A program made the position numbers and the translations under genes. Below are positions 1-8,305 of a stretch of DNA of 64,000 nt, piece by piece. Origin of the DNA: G963675935 sp963803125 (GTDB lineage Bacteria; Planctomycetota; Planctomycetia; Pirellulales; Thermoguttaceae); assembly GCA_963803125.1 (NCBI GenBank), contig CAWDLR010000003.1, positions 868,001-932,000 of the forward strand, read 5' to 3'. The notes beneath the pieces were generated by a model. It searched no databases. It saw only the letters and a program-made list of their open reading frames with translations, and was not told the DNA's origin. How positions within the stretch are numbered: the first letter of the stretch is position 1; the number at the start of each line of letters is the position of its first letter.

Positions 1-1
1 C

Positions 2-1621
2 ATCTGGCAGGTGATGGAGATCGCCAGCGGCCGCGTCCTGCCCGACCGGCTGCAATGGAGCAAGTCGGGGCAGGCCTCGTGGAGCAAAGACGGCAAGGGC
101 TTCTTCTATAGCCGCTACGAAGAGCCGAAGCAGGGGGCGGAGTTCCAATCGCTCAATTTTAACAGCAAGATCTACTACCACCGGCTCGGCGACCCGCAGT
201 CGAAAGACACGCTCAGCTACTATCGCCCCGAGCATCCCGATTGGCAGTACGGCGCGGTCGTGACCGAAGACGGCCATTGGCTGGTGATCGTCACCCACCT
301 GGACAGCGAAGAGCGCAATCGCGTCACAGTTGTCGATCTGACCACGCCGGGAGCGAAACCGCTGGAGTTGGTCGACAATTTCGAGCGCGAATACAACTTT
401 GTGGGCAATGCCGGCGCGGAGTTCTACTTCAAGACCAACCGGGACGCCCCGCGGCGACGCCTGGTGGCCATCGACATCGGCAAACTCGACGGGCCGCCCG
501 CCTGGAAGGAGATCATCCCCGAGAGCGAGGCGACGCTGCTGCACGTCGGTTTCGTCGCCGACCGCTTCATCGCCTCGTACATCGAAGACGTCAAGCCGAA
601 GGTCCGCGTCTTCGAGCGCGACGGCCGGCGCCTCCGCGACGTGCAATTTCCGGCGATCGGCAGCGCGGCCGGCTTCGGCGGCGAGCGGACCGACAAGGAG
701 ACGTTCTACACCTTTACCAGCTTCGCTGTGCCGGCGAGCATCTATCGCTACGACCCGGCCAGCGGCGAGAGCACGCTCTTCCGCCGCCCGGAGTTGAAGT
801 TCAACCCCGACGATTATCAAGTCAAGCAGGTCTTCTACCGCAGCAAGGACGGCACGGGGGTGCCGATGTTCGTGGTCTGCAAGAAGGGGCTCGTGCTGGA
901 CGGCTCGAATCCGACGCTCTTGTACGGCTACGGCGGTTTCAACATTTCGCTGCTGCCGGCCTTCTCGGCGGCGCGGCTGGCATGGATGGAGATGGGCGGC
1001 GTCTATGCCCAGCCCAATCTCCGCGGCGGCGGCGAATACGGCGAGGCCTGGCACAAGGCCGGCACGAAGCTGCAAAAGCAGAACGTTTTTGACGACTTCA
1101 TCGCCGCCGCCGAGTGGCTGATCGCCAACAGATACACCCGCCCCGACAAGCTGGCGATTTCCGGGGGCAGCAACGGCGGGCTGCTCGTCGGCGCGGTGAT
1201 GACCCAGCGGCCCGACCTGTTCGCCGCCTGCCTGCCGGCGGTAGGCGTGATGGACATGCTGCGGTTCCAGAAGTTCACCGAAGGGCGAACCTGGGTCGAC
1301 GACTACGGCTCGTCCGACAACGAGGCGGAGTTCCGGGCGATCCTCAAGTATTCGCCGTACCACAACATCAAGCCCGGCGTCTGTTATCCGGCGACCCTGG
1401 TCACTACGGCCGACACCGACGATCGCGTGGTGCCGGGCCACAGTTTCAAGTTCATCGCCGCCTTGCAGCACGCGCAGGCTTGCGACAAGCCGGTGCTGAT
1501 CCGCATCGAAACCCGCGCCGGCCACGGCGGCGGCAAACCCACCGGCAAGCGGATCGCCGAAGTGACCGACCTCTGGGCGTTTCTGCTGAAGAATCTGGGA
1601 ATGAAGCTGCGGCCGCAGTGA
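2..1621 (+). CDS. Prolyl oligopeptidase family serine peptidase (S9A), 5' partial
   Basis: The reading frame is open from the first bases of the window (codons for I-W-Q precede the first GTG at 11), so the gene begins upstream. The visible 536 residues are the C-terminal part of the propeller plus the alpha/beta-hydrolase domain of S9A prolyl oligopeptidases, which cleave short peptides after proline. The nucleophile motif GGSNGG lies near residue 386 of the visible part. The acid is in TADTDDRVVPGHS, and the histidine is in RAGHGGGKPTGK near residue 503. All three members of the triad are present, so the enzyme is probably active. The signal sequence, if any, is outside the window. The 3' end is followed by a 71-bp palindrome. 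Confidence 0.93.
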   Translation: MWQVMEIASGRVLPDRLQWSKSGQASWSKDGKGFFYSRYEEPKQGAEFQSLNFNSKIYYHRLGDPQSKDTLSYYRPEHPDWQYGAVVTEDGHWLVIVTHLDSEERNRVTVVDLTTPGAKPLELVDNFEREYNFVGNAGAEFYFKTNRDAPRRRLVAIDIGKLDGPPAWKEIIPESEATLLHVGFVADRFIASYIEDVKPKVRVFERDGRRLRDVQFPAIGSAAGFGGERTDKETFYTFTSFAVPASIYRYDPASGESTLFRRPELKFNPDDYQVKQVFYRSKDGTGVPMFVVCKKGLVLDGSNPTLLYGYGGFNISLLPAFSAARLAWMEMGGVYAQPNLRGGGEYGEAWHKAGTKLQKQNVFDDFIAAAEWLIANRYTRPDKLAISGGSNGGLLVGAVMTQRPDLFAACLPAVGVMDMLRFQKFTEGRTWVDDYGSSDNEAEFRAILKYSPYHNIKPGVCYPATLVTTADTDDRVVPGHSFKFIAALQHAQACDKPVLIRIETRAGHGGGKPTGKRIAEVTDLWAFLLKNLGMKLRPQ

Positions 1622-1676
1622 TGGCGGCGTCAAGGCAAGCAGCGGCGAGCAAAGGTGCGGTCAGGATGGGAAGACC

Positions 1677-1747
1677 GTTTAGCCGCCGCGTCCACGCGGC
1701 GCGGAACCGCCCGCAGTTGCAGCGCCGCGTGGACGCGGCGGCTAAAC
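1677..1747. repeat. Dispersed palindrome (GCCGCCGCGTCCACGCGGCG family)
   Basis: Two perfectly complementary 26-base arms, 1677-1702 and 1722-1747, are separated by 19 bases. A diverged relative lies at 59406-59468 between aspA and hydG. It sits about 55 bases after the peptidase stop and would form a strong hairpin in RNA. It could work as a terminator or RNA-stabilising structure, but its recurrence marks it as a REP-like element. Confidence 0.85.
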
Positions 1748-1864
1748 CGCTCGGACGCGACCGCCATAATCCGTTACTCCCGCGGCAGTCCTCTTTACCG
1801 TTGCTGCCCTTTCGGGGTACAATGCACTGGTACGATCTAATTGGAGAACCGAAGAGAGCCGCTC

Positions 1865-2452
1865 GTGCCAGAAGCCCCGCAACAAAGCAATTCGCCCGCC
1901 ATCGACCTGAAAGACCCGATCTTGGCCGCACTGCTGGCTTGGCTCGTCCCCGGACTGGGCCACTGGTATCAGGGGCGGCGGGCGAAGGCCGTACTCTTCT
2001 TCGTCTGCATCTTGGGCCTTTTCAGCTACGGCGTGGTTCTCGGCGGCGGCTACCGCACGGATCAGGGCGGCAACAAACGCTTCTTGGGCTATGGCCGGGC
2101 GGTCTACCTCTCGATGCACGGTGACGACATGCGGCTCTACTACCTCAGCCAGATCGGCGTCGGCCTGCCCGCCTTTCCCGCCTTGTACCAGGCGTACCGG
2201 ATGGCCCACCATGAGGCGGTGAGATGGGGCGGGTTCATGGCGCCGCCGCGGCCGGCCGAGGTCGGTCTCGACGATCCCAACAAGGACCAGCCCACCGCCC
2301 ACGAACTGTATTACTCGCTGAATCGCGACTTCGAGTTGGCGACGATCTTTACCGCCGTGGCCGGGCTGTTGAATGTGCTGGTGATTTACGATGCCCTTGC
2401 CGGACCGGTGGTGATGCCACCCCCCGCGAAAAAAGAAGAGGAAGCCGCCTAG
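1865..2452 (+). CDS. Small membrane protein with TM2-like 'PGLGHWYQGR' motif (DUF6677-like)
   Basis: About 195 residues. Near the N-terminus the motif WLVPGLGHWYQGRRAKAVLF, ending in a hydrophobic helix, resembles the TM2/DUF6677 type of membrane protein. Further hydrophobic stretches lie around residues 28-45, 95-110 and 160-180, and the tail is KKEEEAA. I chose the GTG at 1865, preceded by GAAGAGA. A TTG at 1841 would add eight residues. The function is unknown. The next gene lies 92 bases downstream, and the DNA between them carries a 25-bp duplication of this gene's own 3' end around a palindrome. Confidence 0.75.
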   Translation: MPEAPQQSNSPAIDLKDPILAALLAWLVPGLGHWYQGRRAKAVLFFVCILGLFSYGVVLGGGYRTDQGGNKRFLGYGRAVYLSMHGDDMRLYYLSQIGVGLPAFPALYQAYRMAHHEAVRWGGFMAPPRPAEVGLDDPNKDQPTAHELYYSLNRDFELATIFTAVAGLLNVLVIYDALAGPVVMPPPAKKEEEAA

Positions 2453-2545
2453 CACAACCGATGTTGGGGCGGCAGTTGCACTGCCGACCCGGGATGGCAG
2501 TGCAACTGCCATCCCAACCGAAAGAAGAGGAAGCCGCCTAGCACA
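2432..2545. repeat. Palindromic element flanked by a 25-bp direct repeat
   Basis: Bases 2432-2456 and 2521-2545 are identical over 25 bases. The first copy holds the last codons and TAG of the upstream gene; the second repeats them and ends on the A of the next gene's ATG. Between them lies a 64-base segment holding GGCAGTTGCACTGCC and its near-complement GGCAGTGCAACTGCC. The arrangement looks like insertion of a short palindrome that duplicated the gene junction and left both genes intact. Confidence 0.85.
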
Positions 2546-2760
2546 TGTTCCATCCGATTTTCGCCAGCCACCCCGGCATCTGGAACAACGATCTCTGGTA
2601 CGCCGTGCCGATCGTGATCGCGCTGAGCCTGGTCTATGCGGCCACGCGGCACGAGCAGATGCGTCCGATCCTGGCCCACGCCGGCCGGGTGGCCGTGTGG
2701 ATCGCCGGTTTTATGTTCGCCGTCTTCGCCGTGGTCGAAATCGTCTGCTGGTTCATCTGA
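2545..2760 (+). CDS. 71-residue membrane protein, unknown function
   Basis: Short protein with two predicted membrane helices (about residues 18-33 and 48-70) joined by a short charged loop with RHEQMRP. The ATG at 2545 directly follows the duplicated 25-base sequence of the preceding gene, so before that insertion the two genes would have been separated by only three bases. That spacing suggests co-transcription. The stop (2758-2760) overlaps the convergent end of rsmG. I do not recognise a family. Confidence 0.7.
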   Translation: MFHPIFASHPGIWNNDLWYAVPIVIALSLVYAATRHEQMRPILAHAGRVAVWIAGFMFAVFAVVEIVCWFI

Positions 2761-3404
2761 CGTCTTTCCGCCGTATCTGTAGGAGCACGCTCTCCGATTG
2801 CGTGCCGGGCAGCGGATACGAGGTCAACTTCCGCAGCGACAAGTCGCGCATCAGGCCGTGATGGCGCGCCTCGCCGCGCTCGTCGAGCCAGGCGGGCCCC
2901 TTGAGCACCAGCAACTGATCGAACGAATCCCAATGCGGCCGCAACCATTCCAGCAGCTTCCGCAGCCGCGCCACCGCCCGGACCACCAGCGTATCGAATC
3001 GCCGCTGCGTCAGAGACGTCTTCGACCCGCGCGTGGAACACCGGCGTCGGCAGCCCGAGGCGCTCGACAATGTCGGCCACGGCCTTGGCCTTTTTTCCCA
3101 CCGATTCCGAGAGCGATATCTTCAGGTCGCTTCGGACGATGGCCAGCACGACCCCCGGCACGCCGCCGCCGGTCCCCACGTCGAGCACCTCCTCCCCCGC
3201 CTCCAGAAACCTGGCGAACGCCAGACTATCGACCAGATCGCGAGCGACGAACTTCTCGTAGTCGGTATGCCGCGTCAGATTGATCTTCGCGTTCCAATCC
3301 CAAAGCAACTCGCAGTACCGCTCAAGCAAAGCGATCTGCGCCGCCGGCAGGTCGATCTGATGTCGGGTGAGGACGGCGGATAGCGGCGGGTCGGGGGATT
3401 TCAA
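2753..3404 (-). CDS. rsmG: 16S rRNA (guanine527-N7)-methyltransferase, frameshifted
   Basis: RsmG methylates G527 of 16S rRNA with S-adenosylmethionine. The N-terminal part carries the family hallmarks WNAKINLT, DLVDSL and the SAM-binding loop LDVGTGGGVPGVVLAI, then RVEDVSD. After that the frame is lost: the continuation RRFDTLVVRAVARL...LVLKGP...SVLLQIRRKDVR lies in the +1 frame and ends at 2753. One extra base at about 3005-3025 accounts for the break. Repaired length is about 215 residues, normal for the family. The start shown is a TTG at 3404 with no good ribosome site. Either a pseudogene or, more likely, an indel error in a widely conserved gene. Confidence 0.88.
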
Positions 3405-3583
3405 GGGACGGTCGATGCGGGTTAAAATGGGATCGTCGATTGTCGATTGTAGATTGACGGCCGGCTGTCGGCAATGCGGGCCCGGCTGCGAGATAACCGT
3501 TTAGCCGCGCCCCGAAGGGAAGCGGCAACGCTCCGCGGTCGCCGACGCCGTGGTGAGCACGTACGCGCGAAAGGAAATCCCCC

Positions 3584-4396
3584 ATGCCTTTGGATCGCGA
3601 AGAATACGTCGAGCAGGGATACTTCTTTCGCACGCTGCGCGAGCGGATGCAGCAGAGCATGTCGACGCAGGACTTGCTCGGCGCGGTTCAGCAGGAGATT
3701 CTGACCACGACGATGCTGCCGTTCGCGATCGACTTCATGGCGGGCGAACTGCGGCTGACGGGCGGGTTTGCCACGGCGATGGCCCGGCTGCCCCACTACT
3801 TCACCTCGTTTCAGAGCTACGTGGTGGCCGAGGCCGAGAAGGCCGAGGGCCGCTTCGACTTCCGCATCGCCCTGGAAATCCTCGAACGCGAGGCCGAATA
3901 TCGCGCGAAAGGGGCCGCGCCGCAGGGGATTTTTCTCTACCAGTTCGAGGCCCTCTGCCGCAATCGCCTCGGCTACGACCGCGGGCTGGACGCCGTGGCC
4001 GGCGACCCGATCTTCGACGAGGCCTGGCGGGAGTGGATCGTCACCGTCCGCCGCCAGGTCGGGCTGGTCGACTTCGCCGACATGATCTACGTCCGCAGCG
4101 AGCTGTATCGCAAGACGCGCGGCAAGGCGGAAAAACCGGTCCTCTTCGGCGAGAAGGAGGGGCGGATCGCCATGGCCAATCGCCGCAAAGACCCGTTGTA
4201 TCTCTTCTCGGCGCTGCAGCGGCACCTGGGCTATCCGGCCGTGCCGCAGCCCCGGCTCGAGGACACGCAGCGCTACCTCCTGCCCGCGCTGCAACGCCGC
4301 ATCGAGCGGCTCGAAACCCGCATGGGACTCCTCGAAGACGAGCAGCGCGGCGGGATCAATTTGCCGCGGTTCTATGCAAGCGGGGAAGGAAAGTAG
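3584..4396 (+). CDS. Conserved protein of unknown function, C-terminal coiled coil
   Basis: 270 residues, no signal peptide and no membrane helix, so probably cytoplasmic. I do not recognise the family. Visible features are an aromatic-rich N-terminal half (GYFFRTLRERMQQSM, LPHYFTSFQSYVVAEAEKAEGRFDF), a helical middle, and a short C-terminal coiled coil around residues 225-255 (LLPALQRRIERLETRMGLLEDE). The ATG at 3584 gives a clean start. The stop codon lies inside an 8-base sequence that is repeated 137 bases downstream, on the far side of an inserted palindrome. Confidence 0.7.
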   Translation: MPLDREEYVEQGYFFRTLRERMQQSMSTQDLLGAVQQEILTTTMLPFAIDFMAGELRLTGGFATAMARLPHYFTSFQSYVVAEAEKAEGRFDFRIALEILEREAEYRAKGAAPQGIFLYQFEALCRNRLGYDRGLDAVAGDPIFDEAWREWIVTVRRQVGLVDFADMIYVRSELYRKTRGKAEKPVLFGEKEGRIAMANRRKDPLYLFSALQRHLGYPAVPQPRLEDTQRYLLPALQRRIERLETRMGLLEDEQRGGINLPRFYASGEGK

Positions 4397-4535
4397 CTGA
4401 GGGTGTCCTGGAATTCAGATTGCAGGAGGCGACTCCTGTCGCCGATTGGGTCTTTGCACCGGCGCGATCGGCGTCAGGAGACGCCTCCTACAGCCTGTTT
4501 CTGCCGCGGCAATCCCAGGGCACCCTCAAGTAGCT
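4391..4535. repeat. Palindromic GGAGGCGACTCCTGTCGCCG element with 8-bp flanking repeat
   Basis: AAGTAGCT occurs at 4391-4398 and 4528-4535. Between them the outer arms GAGGGTGTCCTGG / CCAGGGCACCCTC are inverted with one mismatch, and the inner arms are the GCAGGAGGCGACTCCTGTCG / CGGCGTCAGGAGACGCCTCC pair. The left direct repeat covers the stop codon of the gene at 3584. The structure resembles a small inverted-repeat element with a target duplication. Confidence 0.75.
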
Positions 4536-4612
4536 ACGAGCTACGCCAGCGCAGAAATGGCTGTTTGCCGGCAGGCGGCGAAGTCGGCGACGGTGCGCTG
4601 TGACGCGCCGGG

Positions 4613-7600
4613 TTAGAATTGTCCCATTCCGCCACCGCGGCGACCGCCTCCCTGCTGATTGGGGTTGGAGTAGCCGCCGCCGCGCGGCTGGGACCCTCCC
4701 CCGCCGTATTGTCCTGGCCCATTGGGCCCTTGTCCGTATTGTCCTTGTCCGTATTGTCCCGCTCCGTAGCGCCCCTGGCCGTACTGTCCGCGGCCGTATT
4801 GTCCTTGGCCATCCTGTCCCTGTCCGTACTGTCCTTGTCCGTACTGCCCTTGTCCGTAGCGCCCTTGCCGGTATTGGCCCTGACCATTCTGCCCATATTG
4901 TTGGCCATACTGCGGCGATTCGTACTGTCCTTGTGTGGATTGTCTTCGGCGGGAGGAGTTGGACTGCCGTTGGCTGGCGAAGGATTGATAGGAGGAGGCT
5001 CCCATGCCGTTGCCGCCTGTCCGGGTCACCTGCACGGAACCGCCGCCAATGGCCGCGAGCGCTTCCTCCAGGGCCGAGGAACTGGTGCTGTGCAAGGTCA
5101 CGACGCGCACGGTTTGGCTCTGTTCGCCCGCCGCCGTGTCGAGTTGGGCGACCAATTGCCTGACCTCTTCGAACAGCGAGTCCGGGGCGGAAACGATCAG
5201 GGAGTTGGTGCGCGAATCGATGCCGATCGACAGTTTGGTGACATCCTGGGATTGGCGGTTGTTTTGGTTGCCCGCTCGCGTCAACATGGCAAAGAAGCCG
5301 CCCCGTCCGCTGCTGGGATTATCGACCATGCGGTCGGCATAGACTTCTTTGACGATATCGGCAATCTCCTGGGCGCTGCTATTCTCGACGGGGATCATCC
5401 GCGGCCTGCTGGCGACGGAGATGTCCACGGGGCTTTCCTTCTGATCGAGAATTTCTCAGCAATCCTTCGATGGTGTCCAAGTCGGCGCGGTTCGCCCGGA
5501 CCAACAGCGCGTTGAGCCGCTGGTCGGCGGTGATTTTGATGGGGCCGGTAGCCAGGCCGGTTCGGCCGGCGGAAGGGTTGACGGTGGCGGTGGCGGCGCC
5601 TTCCCCATCCGAAGCCGAAGACTCGCCGCCGCCGCCGCGGTTCCGCCGTCCGCCTCCGCCGCCGAAGGGTCCGCCTCCGCCGAAGGGGCCGCCTCCGCCG
5701 AAGGGCCCGCCGAACATGCCCATCATCGGGTTTCCGCCGGTGTCGCCGCGGTCCGACGCGGCGGCGCTCGTGGTGGAGCCGGCCATGATCTGTCCCAGCG
5801 TTTGGGTCACGGCCGCGGCCTTGGCGTACGTCAGATAGAAGACGCTGATCTTGTGACCGCCCGGCCCGCCGCCCGCCAGCATGTCGATGAGATGCTCGAA
5901 CTCGTCGAGGGCCTCGGTGTCTTCCGAAGAGATGATCAATCCATGCGGCCCGGGCATCACGACAATCGGCGGCGGCGACTTCGCTTCGCCGGGCGCAGCG
6001 GCCGCCGAATGCTCGGCGATGTAGACGATCGGCGCGGCGGGCATCAACTCGGCCGAGTGCTCGGCGCTCGGCGACGGCGTCGCGCCGCGCGGCGGCGGCT
6101 TGTTCTCACCGGGGACGGCCTCCTCGGGCGCGGCGGCTTTCGGCGGCTCGCTCAGCGGTCTCAAGTCGCGCAAGCGCTCGCGCAGGGCCGGCGGCAGCCC
6201 GTCGGGCAGCCGCTCGCTGTCCGCCGGTTCGCCGGCGGCCGACGGGCTGACGATGCGAATCTTGTTCGCCCGCAAGGTCGGCCAGATCTCTTGGATCTTC
6301 TGCAGGACGGAACGGGCGTCGGAAGCGCTGAGCGTCACGGTTCGCACATGGCCGCGCTGTGTTGGTTCGCCCATGCCCGGCACGACTTCGCCCATCTTTT
6401 CCAACATGCTGCGGATCTGGGCAATCTGCGCTTCGGTGCCGCGGATCATCAACTGCCGGCTCGACGAATCGGCATCGACCAGCGGCGCGGTTCCTTTGCT
6501 GGCGTCGCCGGAAGGGAACAGTTTGTTGATCGACGTCAGCACGGTGTCGGGATCGAGCCGGGTCAGATGGATCACCTCCACCCGTTGCCCCTCGCGCTCC
6601 AATTGGGCCAAGGTGGCGCGAATCGTCGCTTGTTGCGGCGGCCGGGCCAAGGCGACCACGTTGTTGGTCTTCGGATCGACCATCAGCCGCACGTCGGGCT
6701 GACCAGCCAAAATCACTTTCAGGACCGAGAGCGCCGCCTCGGCGTCGGCGTTGGGAACCGGGTAGACCTCGATCTGCGGCGTGCCGGCCAGCCGGCTGGC
6801 CATATTCGTGCCGGGGGTGGGCACATCGAGCCCCTTGATGATGTCGACGGCGCGGGCGACCTTTTCCGGCTGGCCGCTGACGAACAGCCGCCCCCCGCCG
6901 GCCTCCAAGGCGATGCGGATCGAGCCGTCGGACGAGACGTTCTTGTCCTCCGGGATCTCCAGCATCTGGCGGACGATCGGCAGGACGTCTTCCGGGCGGG
7001 CGAACTTCAACTCGATCGCCCGCAGTCCGCCGCCGATCGTGCCGTCGGTCCCTTCCAGGCGGGCGAGCATGGCGCGGATCGCCCGCAGGCGGCCGGCCGT
7101 TTCCGTGACCGCGATCTGCCGCGATTTGCCCAAGGAGATGATTTTGCCTTGGGGGCCGAGGAGTTTCTTGATCTCCCCCTCCACATCTTCCGGTTTGACC
7201 TTATCCAGATCGAAAATCACCCGCACCACCTCGAACTCACCGCGGCCGTCGAGCGAATTGACGGGGACGGTCGTCACCAGGTTCTCGGGAATGCCGTCTT
7301 CCAAATTGATTAGCATCAACAGGCGGTTGTGGCGGACGAGCGTGTAGCCCTTGGTCAAGAGGTCGCTATTCAACAGATCGATTGCCTCGGTTGGAGTGTA
7401 CTGGTGACTATCGGTGTAGTTGAAGGTGCCGGCGGGAGGCCCCGCGCCCATGTCCAGCGAGAGATCGGCCTGCTTGGCGAACCAATTGAGCACGTCCTTC
7501 CAGGGTGTAAAAGTGAACTGAAAGCGGAGCTTCTGCGGCTGCGACGGGGATGTTTCGGCCGCCGGCTCGACGGCCCCCTCGGTCGCCCGCGGCGTCGCCG

Positions 7601-7775
7601 GCTCAACCGTTGGCCTGGCGGGAGTTACCCGCTTGGCTTGATCCACGATCTTCGCTGGCGGGCTGCTCTTGGTCGGCGCTTCGGCGGCCCAAGCAGTCGC
7701 CGCACCGAGAAGACCCGCAGCCGCAACAGACGCGGCAAAGGCTGGAAGGAACTTGGAATAGAGATTATTCAACAT
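4613..7775 (-). CDS. Exported protein of repeated secretin N-domains with QYGQG-rich tail, frameshifted
   Basis: Signal peptide at the N-terminus (FLPAFAASVAAAGLLGAATAWAAE). Then come at least five repeats of the secretin N-domain type (KH-like beta-alpha-beta), for example AIELKFARPEDVLPIVRQML, VEVIHLTRLDPDTVLTSINK and LSIGIDSRTNSLIVSAPDSL. No secretin outer-membrane barrel domain is seen. The C-terminus is a low-complexity tract of about 80 residues built on QYGQG. The frame breaks at about 5453: CTG-AGAAATT reads through if one A is removed (LLEILDQKESPVDIS). I start at ATG 7775, with GGGGG seven bases upstream. It is divergent from the toroid/ExbBD operon. Likely periplasmic; N-domains usually mediate ring assembly or partner binding. 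Confidence 0.85.
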
Positions 7776-8029
7776 ACGCCGACCCCCGACAGGACGACCA
7801 GAAAAGCCCGACAAATCACAAACCGAGCGCACAAAGCTATTTTACCTCCCTGCCGAGGGGTTTACCAGTGAAGACCATCCCGATTGCCCTGGCGGCCTGA
7901 TCGGGCGGCAACGCAAAAGGCCCTCAACCTGTGGGAAAACGAGGCGGCACGATCGCGATCGCGTTGCCGGGTCCAAAGCTAATAAACCCGCCGGGGGCCG
8001 AGAGGTATCGCAAGACCTCTATAAGCCGG

Positions 8030-8171
8030 GCCGATCGGTTTTCGCTGTAGGAGGCGACTCCTGTCGCCGATTTGTGGCAATTTCGGCTGGGCGGCACCCA
8101 AATCGGCGACAGGAGTCGCCTCCTACAATCTCCAAATTGAAAGACTGATCGGCCCTGCCTTTATAAGCCGG
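8030..8171. repeat. Palindromic GGAGGCGACTCCTGTCGCCG element with 10-bp flanking repeat
   Basis: TATAAGCCGG is repeated at 8030-8039 and 8162-8171. Inside are outer arms GCCGATCGGT / ACTGATCGGC and the inner pair TGTAGGAGGCGACTCCTGTC and its complement around a short loop. It lies in the 530-base divergent intergenic region between the secretin-N gene and the toroid gene (7776-8305), in which I see no other gene. Confidence 0.75.
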
Positions 8172-8305
8172 CCGCTTGACAACTGCCCGCGCCACACTTT
8201 ATCATCAAGTTTTGTGCGGGCTTCCACCTTCCCCCCTCCTTTGGATCGGCATAGGCGGAGGGGCGGGCCTTGCCGGAACAAGGTTCCTTCCGCAGAGAAC
8301 TTGGC

